Shown: positions 48,375 through 60,486, counted from the stretch's first letter. The stretch is DNA of 64,000 nt from Batkoa obscura (GCA_030770535.1 JASVEC010000052.1:62001-126000); one strand, 5' to 3'. Program-made: numbers and translations. The notes: a model not told the origin generated them from the letters alone.

Positions 48375-51267
48375 ATGATAAAGTTACCCATTTCTCGTGT
48401 GATAAACTATAGAATCAATAGAATTGTAAGTTAAACAATCTTAATATCTTAAGTCTAAGTCTTTGTTAACCTTTTTAATATCGTTTATAGAACTCCTGTC
48501 ATCTACAAAACTTTAGTAGTAGTACCAGTCAATATAATATTAATTATGATAAATTAATTTCCAATTTAAATCAACTCAAAAAAATCAATTCAAAACCGTT
48601 AACCTTATCTGAAAAAATTATCTATTCACATATAAGAGATATTAATAATTTAAATGAATATCCAATACGTGGAGAAAGTTATTTATATTTGAAACCTGGT
48701 AAGATTTCATTATTTATTATTTATTATTTATTATTTATTATTTATTATTGTTCTATATTTTATATTCTATATTATTCTATAAATTAATTATTTTTCTTAT
48801 GATTAGATCGAGTAGCTATGCAAGGTAAATTTTTTATGTTTCAATTTATTTTTAATTTTATTTAACAAATTGTATTATCTAGATGCATCTGCTCAAATGG
48901 CCATTTTACAATTTATGTTAAGTGGTAAAAAAGAGAGTTCAGTACCATGTTCCATTCATTGTGATCATTTAATTGAAGCTTATGAAGGAGCGAGGAAAGA
49001 TGAAAGTGTGAGTAAACAAACAAATAAAGAAATATTTGATTTTTTAAAATCCGCTGCAGATAAATTTGCATTACACTATTGGCCACCTGGATCAGGTAAA
49101 TTGAAAGATTATTGTTTATTATTAATCTATTTTTATATTGATTCTTAATTTTCTTTTTTCTCTTTTATTTAGGTATCATTCATCAAATTGTACTCGAAAA
49201 TTATGCTACTCCAGGGGCTTTGATGTTAGGTACTGATTCACATACCCCCAATGGTGGTGGTTTGGCCCAAATTTCAATTGGTGTTGGAGGTGCTGATGCA
49301 GTAGATGCTATGTCTGATATACCTTGGGAATTAAAAGCACCTAAATTATTAGGTATTAAATTAATAGGTCAATTAAATCCATGGGCTAGTCCAAAGGATA
49401 TAATTTTATATATAAATGGACTATTGACAGTTAAGGTAAAGATTTGAATTTATTTTTCAAAAAAGTATTGAGATTAATAATATAATTCTTTTAGGGAGGT
49501 ACAGGCCATATAATTGAATATTTTGGTGAGGGTTTAGATCATTTACCTTGTACTGGGATGGCTACTATTTGTAATATGGGGGCAGAAGTAAGTTTATTTA
49601 ATATTAAAAAGTTCAATTTCAAAATTTAATGTATTATTTTTATCAGGTTGGTGCTACCACATCTATTTTCCCATACAATGATTCAATGAAAAAATATTTA
49701 CTTGCCACTTCTCGTCAACAACTAGCTGATCAATGTGATTCTATTAAATCTATTTATTTACAACCAGATAGAGAAGTGTTACAAGATCCTAGTAAATATT
49801 ATGATAAAATTATTGAAATTGATCTAAGTCAAATTGAACCTCACATTAATGGCCCATTTACTCCTGATTTAGCTAATCCAATTTCTAAATTTAAACAAAT
49901 TGTAGAAAAGAATCAATGGCAAGATCAAATTAAAGTAGGTTTAATTGGTTCTTGTACTAACTCTAGTTATCATGATATGTAAGTTTAAAAGAAAATTTTT
50001 ATTTTATTTTATTTATTATAATTTTATTTTTAACGTTAGGACAAGAGCCAATTCAATTGCCAATCAAGCTATTGAAAAAGGTGTTAAACTTCCCTCAAAT
50101 ACTCAATTATTCATCAGTCCTGGTTCAGAACAGATTCGGGCTACTATTGAACGTGATAATATCACCAATACATTACAAAACTTAGGTGGAGTTGTATTAG
50201 CCAATGCATGTGGGCCATGTATTGGTCAATGGAAAAGGAGTGAAGAAAAAGAAGAAAATTCAATCATCTCTTCATTTAATCGAAATTTTAAAGCAAGAAA
50301 TGATGGTAATTCATTAACTAAAAATTTCCTTGCATCTCCTGAAATTGTGATGGCTTTAACATTGGCAGGCAAGTTGTCCTTTAATCCATTAAAGGATAAA
50401 TTAAAGGATAAAGATGGCAATGAATTTATGTTACAACCACCACAAGGAGAAGATTTACCTAAATTAGGCTTTGAACAAGGTAACGCATATTTAGGATTTT
50501 ATAAATATTAAAAAATATTAATTTATTTTTATTTAGGTGATCTTAATTATAAACCCCCATCTTCTATTCAACCTAATTCGTCTATCCAAATCAATATCGA
50601 TAAAGCCTCTACTAGATTACAAGAATTAGAACCATTTTCAAAATGGAATGGAGAAGAATATAATAACTTAAAAGTATTATTAAAAGCTTCAGGAAAGTGT
50701 ACAACGGATCATATTTCAGCAGCTGGTAAATGGTTAAAATATAAAGGGCATTTAGAAAATATAGCCAATAATACCTTAATTGGTGCGTTATCTGCAGATA
50801 CTGGAAAAGTGAATAGCGTAATTAACTATTTTACTAAAAAAGAAAATACGATTCCAGAAGTAGCTAAAGACTACAAACAACGAAATGTTTCTTGGGTAGT
50901 AATTACAGATGATAACTATGGTGAAGGTAGTGCACGTGAACATGCTGCTATGCAACCACGATATTTAGGATGTAAATTAATCATCTCAAAATCAATAGCT
51001 AGAATTCATGAAACGAATTTGAAAAAACAAGGGATATTACCATTAACTTTTATGAATGTTCAAGATTATGAGAGCATTCATGAAGGCGATGAAATAACTA
51101 CTTTGGATCTAAGACAATTAAGTCCAGGAAAGAGTTTATGGATCGAGGTTATAAGAAGCGATAGAGAGAAATTTAAGGTTGAATTAAAACATACTATGTC
51201 CAATCAGCAGATTGAATGGTTTAAAGCGGGATCGGCATTGAATTTTATTGCTAATCAACAAAAATAA
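48375..51267 (+). CDS. ACO1: Aconitate hydratase, mitochondrial
   Basis: Converts citrate to isocitrate in the TCA cycle using a [4Fe-4S] cluster. Exons are 48375-48425, 48491-48698, 48807-48824, 48883-49095, 49173-49435, 49495-49587, 49647-49978, 50040-50479 and 50537-51267, totalling 2349 nt (782 residues). The first exon, [17 protein letters not shown], is basic and presequence-like. Core motifs are [48 protein letters not shown] and [13 protein letters not shown]. The cluster cysteines are in [11 protein letters not shown] and [11 protein letters not shown]. The swivel domain has [30 protein letters not shown] and [18 protein letters not shown]. All key residues are intact. The 18-nt exon 3 encodes part of PDRVAMQ. 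The sequence follows animal mitochondrial aconitase almost throughout, so homoaconitase is unlikely. Confidence 0.96.
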
Positions 51268-53199
51268 AGTGGGTTCGGGTTCAAATTATGTTGTAATAAA
51301 TTAGTATAATAGTATTCTAAAATTTTCAAATATTCATTTTAGAGAATTTAAGTGATTTGGTTTGTATTATTTATAGTTAAAATAGACAAGGTATTATAAA
51401 GAGGAAGAGAATCAAATAGTCCAAAAAATGGATTAAGTTTAGTTTGTAAATTTTTTTATTTAAAAGGTTTTTTCATTGAATTAGGAAATTAGCTAATACT
51501 GTCTTGTTATTGTGTTTAATAAACATTAATAAAAGTATGTAATCTCTGAAATTGGGATTAAGATAAAGATTGAGATAGAGATAGTATTACTCATAGTTTA
51601 AATCCATTCAAAATAATAAAACAAAGAACATTGTTATTGATATTAATAATTATAGTGAAGTGATATACTATTCTAACTAATTTTTTGGAACTATTTTGAA
51701 AGATTCTAAATCATTGAATTACCATTCTTTATAATTGGTGCTGACTAAAGTTCTTTAATATAGGTACCATTATTACATAACTTAATATTTGAAGTTAACT
51801 ATGTTGACTTTAATGAATATTGAAAATGAATAGTAAATAATAAAATAAATTACTTTGTATGACGAAATCATCTACTGAAAAAAAATCTAAACTTTAATAA
51901 TTCCGCCCATTTTACTTATTAATTTTTTTAAAGATTTCCAAGTCCTTATATAATTTGCTTAATAAAAAATCAAGTTCAAAAAACAAGTGATGGTCCTGTT
52001 TAATATTTATTAAAATACTATTTTCACAACTCCTAGAACTAAAAAAAAATAAAAACTAATAATAAATATTGATATTTTGGGCAAAATCAGTTTAATTTTT
52101 ACTTAAAACTAATGAAGTTTTGTTTTTTATAGGTTGTAAACAATACTAACTAAAGTTAGTAATTTAATTTCAAAATAATAATAATCAACTCCTTATTAAT
52201 CTTTTATTTAATATCTATGTTCAACAAAAACTTTGACAAAAGAGTATAAATATATAAAAATAAAAGTCATTATTAAATAATAACTAACTTAATGGTGTCA
52301 AATGATATTATTAATAAGTTTAATTTTATTTTAATATTTAAAGAATAAAAGATGTAGAAAAAAATACAAATAAAAACAAGACAGTTAAAAATTTAATATC
52401 AATTATTAATTTCCTTGTAACAGTATTTAAGGAAATTTATTAAAAATTGATTTAATAATCAAATTCTAACTTTGAAGTACACTCTGTAATTATTTAAGAA
52501 CTTAATAAGGTGATTGTAACGTAATGATTAACTATTATATAAATTTTTTTATTAAATAAAATATCTTAACTTCTATAGAATAGCAACGTTATTTTATTAC
52601 TATAAGATACAAGTTAGTAAAAATAACTACAACAAAAGTCACTGGGTTCCAACTAAATTTAGTAAAAAATAGTTTCAATAATTTTATAACTGTAAAATAA
52701 GTTGATTTTGTATATCTTAATAAGACAAAAAATGAATAGTTAACATCCAAATCTTAATGTAAAAAGTTATGTTTTTTTCATTTGATAATTTCCAATTAAG
52801 CTTTTTGTTGACAATCAGTTGGATTATTCTTTCAACATTAGTTAAAAGTTTTAGTTAAATGTTAGTGATTAGCCATTATTTGTACTGTTACTAAAAATTG
52901 ATAGAAACTGTAATTTTTAAAAAAAGTATATAGTCTTCCATACTTCCATCTCTTTTCATTTTTATTTGTTATTCTTTTATTTTATTTCAATTCTTTAGCA
53001 TTTAATATTTAAATTCTTTTGATATCATCAACCTTCTATTTTATGATAATATCCTTATTGTTATAATTTTGTTACTTTTTGTAAATACTAATTATAGATT
53101 ATATTCATTAAATTCAATATAAATACATTACTTTAACCTTATAATAAACATTACTACCAATAAATAATTTGATCTTACCTATATTTATACTATCTTAGA
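51268..53199. other. Long intergenic region, aconitase to Zn2Cys6 factor
   Basis: About 1.9 kb of AT-rich DNA with no MITE-like copy and no credible open frame. The last few hundred bases contain pyrimidine-rich stretches (for example TCTTCCATACTTCCATCTCT near 52935) that may belong to the transcription-factor promoter. Confidence 0.6.
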
Positions 53200-54393
53200 A
53201 TGATTGCACCAACAACTAACTCTAGTAATAACAAGGCCAATTCAATGAACGAGGACAAAGGGGACGACTTTAAATATCATTTACAGAGCCTATCACCTGG
53301 TATATTAGGTTTAGAATCCAGTCCCAAAGAATGGAATAAAGCAGATGATACTTTCTTTAGCTCTTATCATAATAATCCAAATAATTATACATTAACTCAA
53401 AAAGAAATGACTCTAAATTCAAGATTATCAATGGAAGAAATGGCTTACTTACATATGCTTTCTCAAAATCAACACCTAAATATGGAACTTGAAAGTAATT
53501 TAGGAGATCATAGTGATACTAAATCATTTACCCCATCCCCTGTGTTGAGCATTGAAAACTTGGAAAGCGACATGATGCTATTATCAACACCTAATCCAGA
53601 TATCAATAGTTATCATAATGATTTATATCAATACCTTCAACCACAAACAATTAACAAATGTTCTAAAGAATTAAGTTTAAATAACTCTACCTCCATAGAT
53701 TCCAATTTAAACTATTTATTACATTCAACTAAGTCAAGTAATGAAATTGAAGCATTAAAACAAGACAATAAATTAATGAATTCCATATTATCTCCTTTAG
53801 AATACGAAGATTTACTAACCAAAACCAATGATTGGAAATCAGTCAATTTACATAATACTCCTAATTTAAATGATTCTTCCAATCATTTGTTACTTGATGG
53901 CATGATGGCTAATCAGTACGCTGCTAGTTTATTAGCTCATCCATCCCATCCCATCCCAGATCATAATATGATGTTACATAACTTATCTTTCCCTTATTTT
54001 CATCCAATGAATTATTACAACCCTACCTTAAATTATGGCATGTATCCTAATTTTGAGGATTCTTATGTGTCAACAAATCCCCACCATAATTCCTTTGAAA
54101 CGGTTAAAGTTAAACGTCATAAAAATGTAGGTAGAGCATGCACCCATTGTAAAAAAGCGCATTTAGCATGCGATGAATCAAGACCATGTAAAAGATGTAC
54201 TCATCTTGGCAAACAAAATTGTGTTGATGTGGAACATAAAAGAAGAGGTAGACCAAAGTCCTCTGGTAATAATAATAATGCTAATAAAAAAGGAAGTAGC
54301 GGGAATAAAGAAACTAGTTTAAGTGAAGGAACAACGATATGTAAAAAAGAAGATGAGGAGAGTAGCTGTCATGGTTCTAAATGCTCAACTTGA
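53200..54393 (+). CDS. Zn2Cys6 (GAL4-type) transcription factor, C-terminal DNA-binding domain
   Basis: Single exon of 397 residues. The fungal binuclear zinc cluster lies near the C-terminus, at about residues 308-345: ACTHCKKAHLACDESRPCKR, then C-x6-C to NCVDVEHK, giving six cysteines in C-x2-C-x6-C-x5-C-x2-C-x6-C spacing. A basic tail with HKRRGRPK resembles an AT-hook (RGRPK) and would bind AT-rich DNA. The first about 300 residues are Asn/Ser/Leu-rich, probably activating and disordered, with no recognised domain and no PAS or fungal-specific middle homology region. Most Zn2Cys6 proteins carry the cluster at the N-terminus, so this order is unusual. Regulatory targets cannot be inferred. 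Confidence 0.9.
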   Translation: MIAPTTNSSNNKANSMNEDKGDDFKYHLQSLSPGILGLESSPKEWNKADDTFFSSYHNNPNNYTLTQKEMTLNSRLSMEEMAYLHMLSQNQHLNMELESNLGDHSDTKSFTPSPVLSIENLESDMMLLSTPNPDINSYHNDLYQYLQPQTINKCSKELSLNNSTSIDSNLNYLLHSTKSSNEIEALKQDNKLMNSILSPLEYEDLLTKTNDWKSVNLHNTPNLNDSSNHLLLDGMMANQYAASLLAHPSHPIPDHNMMLHNLSFPYFHPMNYYNPTLNYGMYPNFEDSYVSTNPHHNSFETVKVKRHKNVGRACTHCKKAHLACDESRPCKRCTHLGKQNCVDVEHKRRGRPKSSGNNNNANKKGSSGNKETSLSEGTTICKKEDEESSCHGSKCST

Positions 54394-54805
54394 TTTTTCT
54401 TTAAATAATACTTTGGGGTTGTGTTTTACCGTTTTTTTTTGAAATTAATAAAATAATTTTAAATTTATCATTTATTTTTTATAAAAGTATAGTGTTTTAT
54501 CAAGTAACTCAATTTTTAAGTTGAGAGTTTTAATAAACTTTGAGGTCTATATTTAATAAATAGATGGAGTTATATCACTATTATTTATGTTGAATAATAA
54601 TGCCAGTCATTATGATTTTAAATTTATTTATTAAAGTTATAAAGCAGGATTAAATTTGATAAGAGTAAGCTGTCTATATAATATGCAAGAGTGAAAGAAT
54701 CTCAAAAAGTACAGCTGTAATCTATTAGAACTCATGATTGAATATATTCAAGTTAAAATTGATAAAATACAAAAATGACAAACAACAATTTTATTAAACT
54801 TAATT
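54394..54805. other. Intergenic region between convergent genes
   Basis: About 410 bp with the 3' flanks of the Zn2Cys6 factor and the coiled-coil gene. There is a T-run shortly after the stop codon of the factor; nothing else is seen. Confidence 0.55.
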
Positions 54806-55522
54806 TTAATCTGATTTAGTAAAAGAAGCAATAAATCTTGACTCTTCAAAATCATCCAATACTTTTCTTGATGCCTGTTCTATAGCACTTTCCGCTCCTG
54901 GACATTCTCTTTGAAGCTTTTCTGACTCTATTTTTGAAAGCTCTAATCTTATATCATCCTTTCTTCCCATTTTATAAGTTTCTTTTATACGTTTTCTTTC
55001 ATCCTTCTCCACTTGCTTATGTTTTTCAATTAATCCCTTTAAATAACCCTTGTTCTTTTCTTTTTTATCAATTTGGTCAAAATCATTATTTAATTTCTCT
55101 TTTGTAATATTTGAATTGTTCAAATCTAAACTATCTTTAATCTCCTCTTCCTCTTTAAAAAGTTTACGAAATTCCAAACTTTTCGTTTTATAAAACATTA
55201 TCACCATTTCTTTGTTTGCAATCTTCATCTTCATGGCTTCCTTCTCCCACACATTTGCCTCTGCTCTTACATGATTCCTATATGCCTCAATCACCTGTGG
55301 TTTATAGGCTTCAATTGAATTGAATTCATTCCTTGCTTTCGCTTGTTGGTACTGTTTTAATACAATTTCAAGCTCCAAAGGCTCCTTTTTAGTTCCATTA
55401 TCTTTCTCTGTTTTAAAACTGAGGCTTGGTTGAAAGCCTGATGGAAAATTACTACCGGATTTAAACTGATTAAGTTAATAAGTGATATGTAAAGCTGGTT
55501 GTAAAATTACCGTTGTAAACAT
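54806..55522 (-). CDS. Coiled-coil protein of unknown function
   Basis: Two exons on the minus strand, 55522-55511 (four codons) and 55465-54806, totalling 672 nt (223 residues). I do not recognise the family. The start reads MFTT/FKSGSNFPSGFQPSLS, with Phe-Gly-poor but nucleoporin-like hydrophobic spacing. From about residue 40 it is a long Lys/Glu/Gln-rich helix: LELEIVLKQYQQAKARNEFN, then KEEEEIKD, and KEKNKGYLKGLIEKHKQVEK. It contains no signal peptide and no membrane segment. The short first exon was inferred because the second exon has no good in-frame ATG near its start and the intron has a GTAAT donor and ATCAG acceptor. The alternative start is an ATG within the main exon that would drop about 34 residues. 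Confidence 0.7.
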
Positions 55523-56876
55523 TTTTAAATAAAAAATAATTTTTTTAAAGATCCAGTCTTAGCAATAATCAAATTCATTTTTTGTTTGAGATTCTTTTTT
55601 TAAAGCTTAGAAAATGATTTACTGAAATGATTTTTATCCTTGCTTCTAATATCAATTTCCAGCTCTAATTTTGTAAGAATTAGCTGGAAATTAAGAAGGC
55701 GTAGTTCCAAATTATGCAAATTTAAAAAGCTTGCAAAAACAAAAATGACGTAATACATGCCCCTGTCGCATATTTTGTCCATTTTTTGAATAGCCTAAGG
55801 TTTAAAACTCTTTAATAAACTTCAAATTATCCAATTTGGATTTAGTTCATAATGAAAATCATGAGCTATGCTAAAATATCTATGCTTTTAGAATTGCACT
55901 TTACGATTTCATACTGACTTATTTTACGAAATACTAGTTTTATAGTAGCATAATGCAAGGGAGGAGGGTTTATATAAATATTTTAAAAAAATCGATAAAA
56001 AAATCATTAATCATGACTATTTTGTTTATAGATGACTACTTATTATATCAAAGTTATTAAGATGCCTAAAAAGATAAAATAAAGTAAATATACAATAATC
56101 TGTACTCTTATCTTTATTTTTGTTTTTTGTTTTTCCTACATTTTATTTCATTAAAAATTGTAATCAGTACAACTAAAATATGCCATTAACATAAAATAGA
56201 TCGACGATGAAAGTTATGCAGCATCTCGTTCGAAATGAATTTAAAATTATTAAATATTAATAAAACTAAGATATGGTGATGTATTTTTTTGTCTAAGAAT
56301 TTTACTAACAATCTTTCGTTGAAATGACGCTTAAAAATAGAAAGAGAGAGTGATGAAACCAAAAAACACCACCACATTAAAATTCAACTTCAAATAGCTT
56401 CATTCATTTTAGTTTTCTCAATAGATACATTTAATATCATCCCATTATGCCAAAACACTTGTTTCTTAACTGTGTTTTATGATGAGTTTTATATAAATTT
56501 AATAAGCTCATATTTTAACCTAATAATGATATTAAATTACTAAACTTTTGAATCGGAAACCATATTAATATTAAATAGTGAGTTAGCCAACTTTATCGTT
56601 ATACTATACTTAGGCCAATATTATTCTCTATATTCATTTATATGAATATTAATTTGCTAATCTTAATTTGTAAATGAAATACTTAGCTGATCAAAATAGA
56701 TAAAGATCGAGAAATTAGTGACACTTCAAGGATCTTTGAAAAATCGAAGTTAGACTTACTTTGTGGGGATTTAATTTAAACATTCCTATGTATAAAGCGA
56801 AAATTTAATTAAACTATAGAAATTTGAAATTAGTATAAATAGTTACCAAAAAGAAGTACTTTTAATTATCATCAAC
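55523..56876. other. Intergenic region with MITE-like copy 13
   Basis: About 1.35 kb between divergent genes. Copy 13 of the inverted-repeat element lies at 56271-56376. Open frames on the minus strand here overlap that repeat or lack any protein features. Confidence 0.6.
56271..56376 (+). repeat. MITE-like element, copy 13
   Basis: Starts ATATGGTGATGTATTTTTTT and ends CAAAAAACACCACCACATTA. The TTTTACTAACAATCTTTCGT block is diverged from the family but in register. Confidence 0.8.
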
Positions 56877-57644
56877 ATGTCAAAATCTGTATCTTTTAAT
56901 CTAGGAAATTCTCAAGAGTCTATAACTCCAAACTATTTAGCTTTAAATAAAGCAGGATCCCAAGAGCTTATCACGCCTATTAATAATCAATCAAATAAAT
57001 CAAAGAAATGGTTTTATTTTGTATTAGTCTGTTTATTAAGTTACGTTATCATCATATATTATCCAAGATATAATCCATATGATGAGATAAGAGTGATCAC
57101 TAACCCAAGTCCAAGTGAAGTGGAAGACGATATCCTTTTTCAATTTGATAGTAAAGCCGAGATCGATTTAGATTCTCAACCAAACATGTGTCCAAAAATC
57201 AAATATCTCCTCTTAAAAATGATTGATTTATATGAATGTCATCCGACCGAAAAACATTATTTAATTTACTCTGAAGATGCTAAATTTGAAGATCCATTGT
57301 GTGATGCAAAGAATAGAATAGAAGTTAAAACTCAGTTTAATGCCATGCCAAAAGTATTTGAACAAGCAAAGATTGTACGTGCTAAAGTAGTTTCAATTAA
57401 AGATAAAAATGACGCCATTGTTGAAGTTCAATTAGAACTTTGGCAATTATACAGTGTTGTAGGAAAATTGGTTCCAATGAAAAGTTTGGTTATTTTGGAT
57501 ATTGACTCTAGCCAGTCAAAGATAACAAGACATTTAGATTTATGGAACTACGAAGCTGCTTGGTTTAACAAAAACTTACTTGTTAAGTTTATCTGGAATG
57601 GACTAAGAAGGCTAAATGGAAAACTTTTACCTCTCATTGCATAA
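56877..57644 (+). CDS. Single-pass membrane protein with SnoaL/NTF2-like domain, unknown function
   Basis: Single exon of 255 residues. A Ser/Asn-rich N-terminus of about 45 residues is followed by one hydrophobic segment (KKWFYFVLVCLLSYVIIIYY, about residues 43-62), predicted as a signal anchor with the rest in the lumen or outside. The C-terminal half resembles the SnoaL/NTF2-like fold of uncharacterised fungal proteins: LYECHPTEKHYLIYSEDAKF followed by DPLCDAKNRIEVKTQFN and a beta-rich stretch to the end. The pattern HYLIYSEDAKFEDPL is the recurring signature. No catalytic residues can be named and no function is assigned. Confidence 0.75.
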   Translation: MSKSVSFNLGNSQESITPNYLALNKAGSQELITPINNQSNKSKKWFYFVLVCLLSYVIIIYYPRYNPYDEIRVITNPSPSEVEDDILFQFDSKAEIDLDSQPNMCPKIKYLLLKMIDLYECHPTEKHYLIYSEDAKFEDPLCDAKNRIEVKTQFNAMPKVFEQAKIVRAKVVSIKDKNDAIVEVQLELWQLYSVVGKLVPMKSLVILDIDSSQSKITRHLDLWNYEAAWFNKNLLVKFIWNGLRRLNGKLLPLIA

Positions 57645-58589
57645 AATTTATATTTAACTAATAAAATAATTTTGATTTTTAATTATATTCAACTTAACGT
57701 ATCGTTTGGTTTCCTCAATATACAGTGATGCAAGCTATTGTGATATTTATAATTTTTCAATGTAGCTCAATATTTTAATACTTTAAGTGCAGATAACTGA
57801 CATCACTCTTCTACTTTTCATAACTTGAAAAATACATAATACAAAAATGTGGAGACAACTTAATCTGTTTAATTTTAATCGTGAAATAGCTAACTGTCCA
57901 TTTAAGAATAATTTTTTAGACATAAGTTTTATTAAGCCTAAGGATTAGTTTGACTTTTAAAATACAACTAAACAAATGGTAGTCAAGAATTTGTTCAAAA
58001 AATTCACATTTGAATGTAACATTGTGTACAAAGCAAGTTATGTTAGTTCTACTAAAATGGGGATCATAGGGGAGATTTAAAAAAGCTTCAAGTTGGTATC
58101 TTCCGTTATCAATGGTATGTTTTGTGATAAATTAAAATAACCTGTATTGCTTGAAAATCAAATCCTTTATCCAACATCAATTTACAAATAGTCTCAATGA
58201 TTTATAATTGATTATAATTTTAAAAATATATAAAACACTTCAGGTATGAAAATACATCAACGTTTGTATGAACATGGTCTATTGTTCTTTAACACCTTTC
58301 TCATTTTTTTATCTTAAATAAACTATATGTTATTAGCATAGTAATATAGTTAAAAAGCACTTAGACTAATATTTATCATAATTATAAGATAAAGTTTGAA
58401 GAACCATTTCTACAGTTTGTAGTGTAAATAATAGTTATTAAAAATCTAGAGCTGATTTAAGTATTTTTTGAAAAAAGATGGTAATCAAACTAATATTTCC
58501 AATTAAGTCAAAAAAACAAAAACTAAAAAACACATAGAATATTAACTGATAAACATTTTCTTTACAAATTATAACACACTATACAACCT
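57645..58589. other. Intergenic region before the secreted-protein array
   Basis: About 950 bp of AT-rich DNA with no credible gene and no MITE-like copy. Confidence 0.55.
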
Positions 58590-59066
58590 TAGAAAGTTGG
58601 CTGCTTTTTTTTCACAAAGTAACGTACACCATATTTTTGTCATATGACTTCTTCATATTACATAACATGTTTACTATTGTAATTTCTATAGCTGCCATAT
58701 TACAATCATATTCTTTAAAAATAATAGGGTGAGTAAATTTACGTTTATCTTATTGAGATAGATTGTTTTAATTATACAAGCGACTAGGTGAAAAAAGAGT
58801 TTTCAATCACCTTTGAAAGCATGATAAAAGACATTGCACAATCTTGAATTTTGATAATGGATGTGTCCTTTTGGTTCTGGGTTTGGAGATGGAGCTTGGT
58901 TATTTACTGCACTATTATCTTGTACTCCAAGATCTCCTTGGTTTAGTTGTCTAGTTTCAGGCGAAATACTCGTAGTGCCATGTACAAAACCATAAGTAAT
59001 ATTTAAGCTGAAGGAAAATACAGTGGAGCCAAAAGGATAGTTGAAATAATGAATACAACTTTAATT
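58590..59066 (-). pseudogene. Decayed third copy of the small secreted-protein family
   Basis: Read on the minus strand, this region is collinear with the intact gene at 59334-59894. Matching segments include TTACGTTTATCTTATTGAGA (intact copy: TCACGTTTATCTGATTGAGG), the segment encoding the Lys/His-rich C-terminus (AACGTACACCATATTTTTGT against AACGTACATCATGCTTTTGT) and the segment after the signal peptide. The Gln/Ser-rich middle is much reduced, the frame is interrupted in several places and no start codon stands in the expected place. It is therefore a pseudogene of a tandem family. Confidence 0.8.
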
Positions 59067-59333
59067 ATAGTTTGGATTTTTTGTTGATAGCTGTTTAAAT
59101 AGTTTTATTTCAAATCAATGTGACATTGCTCTGATTCTTCTCTTTAAACTCAAATGAAGTAGACAATAGTTAAAACATCATCTACTGCTTTAAATTTCTT
59201 CTCTAAATTTCCCTTGCTTTATATTTGTATAAAATTTTAATTATTTTATCAAAAACAAAACAATAAAAAGCTATTATGAAGATATTAACTTTGATAAATA
59301 TTTTATTTATAAATTATAATGCATCGTGGGATC

Positions 59334-59894
59334 TTAGATGAAGTTAACTACTTTTTTCATGTAATAACGTACATCATGCTTTTGTGGTATAACTTTTTTA
59401 TGATACATGACATGCTTACTGTTGTAATTCTTATGACTACCATATCGACGATTATATTCTTCACGGCTAATAGGATGAGCAAGTTCACGTTTATCTGATT
59501 GAGGTGGGCTTTGGTCCTGACTTTTTGGTGGACCACTTAAGCTGCTTGAGCCACCACTTGAGGAGGAATCACCATCAAAAAGGCTTGAAATGACGCTTAC
59601 AACTTGTGGATGACTTTGAAGGAAGCTATCAATAGCTGTATAAATTTTATTTTCGAGATCTTTCAATTCACTATTGTTTGAGCTTTGAGAAGAATCTTGG
59701 CCACTCGAGTTTGATGGCGAACCTTGGCTAATTGATGCACTATTGTCTTGAGATCCAGTACCTGCTTGTTTTGGTTGTTGAGTTTCTGTTGAGATATCAG
59801 CAGCATCACGTACAAAGTTATAAACACTCTTTAAGCTAAGAGAAGATACAGTAGAAGCTAAAAGGACACTTGAGATAATGGATATAAATTTCAT
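59334..59894 (-). CDS. Small secreted Ser/Gln-rich protein, family member A
   Basis: Single exon of 186 residues. The signal peptide is MKFISIISSVLLASTVSSLS with predicted cleavage near residue 19. It is followed by SVYNFVRDAADISTETQQPK, a low-complexity Ser/Gln/Asn/Gly region (about residues 45-78), a helix LENKIYTAIDSFLQSHPQVV, a Ser/Gly linker and a basic C-terminus with Tyr/Lys/His (GSHKNYNSKHVMYHKKVIPQ). There is no cysteine, so disulfides are absent. I recognise no family. The neighbouring gene at 60487 encodes a homologue and a decayed copy lies on the other side, so this is a small tandem family, perhaps cell-wall or secretome proteins. Confidence 0.82.
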   Translation of the reverse strand: MKFISIISSVLLASTVSSLSLKSVYNFVRDAADISTETQQPKQAGTGSQDNSASISQGSPSNSSGQDSSQSSNNSELKDLENKIYTAIDSFLQSHPQVVSVISSLFDGDSSSSGGSSSLSGPPKSQDQSPPQSDKRELAHPISREEYNRRYGSHKNYNSKHVMYHKKVIPQKHDVRYYMKKVVNFI

Positions 59895-60486
59895 TTTTAA
59901 AGATTCTTTTTCTTCAAAACTATTTTTATAGCTTTAAATTTTTATAGGGATAAAATTGGCTCTATGCACAAAAACGGAGCTAGAGTCATTCCGAAAACGG
60001 AGAAATTTGTAAAAATTTGCAAAAATCATTGCAAGCTTAACTATATCATTTTTAAGGTAATTAAACTGACTCAATTATATTTTGACTGTAAGCGGGCAAA
60101 CGGAGGCCAACATTGATTAGTTTGGCTAAAATATTTTATAGTTTGTTAGGGTTAAGGCTAGGTAGCACTTGGTAAAAAAGTAGTTCAACTTTAAAATCAC
60201 TCAAAAGTATGCTTTTATTTAAATGTTAATAGTTTTTTTAATTTTCGTTTTATTGATAAATTAATAGATAGAGCTTTGACTGCAACATATCATAATTTTT
60301 ATACTCGCGTTTATTATAGTTAAATTATAATAATTTATAACTCTTTTAATATCTCCTTCTACTAAGAATTTTAGAAAAAAACCATACACCTAAAATCCAT
60401 AAAATACAGTAAACAGACCATAAAACAAAAAACTTTAATAGATATTTTATTATAACTTATAATATTTCATATAGCCTTAGATCAAT
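59895..60486. other. Intergenic spacer between the two secreted-protein genes
   Basis: About 590 bp containing the promoter of member A and the 3' flank of member B. I see no motif or gene. Confidence 0.55.

Noticed and set aside
56186-56377. 63-codon open frame on the minus strand
   Set aside because: It overlaps MITE-like copy 13 and has no conserved feature.
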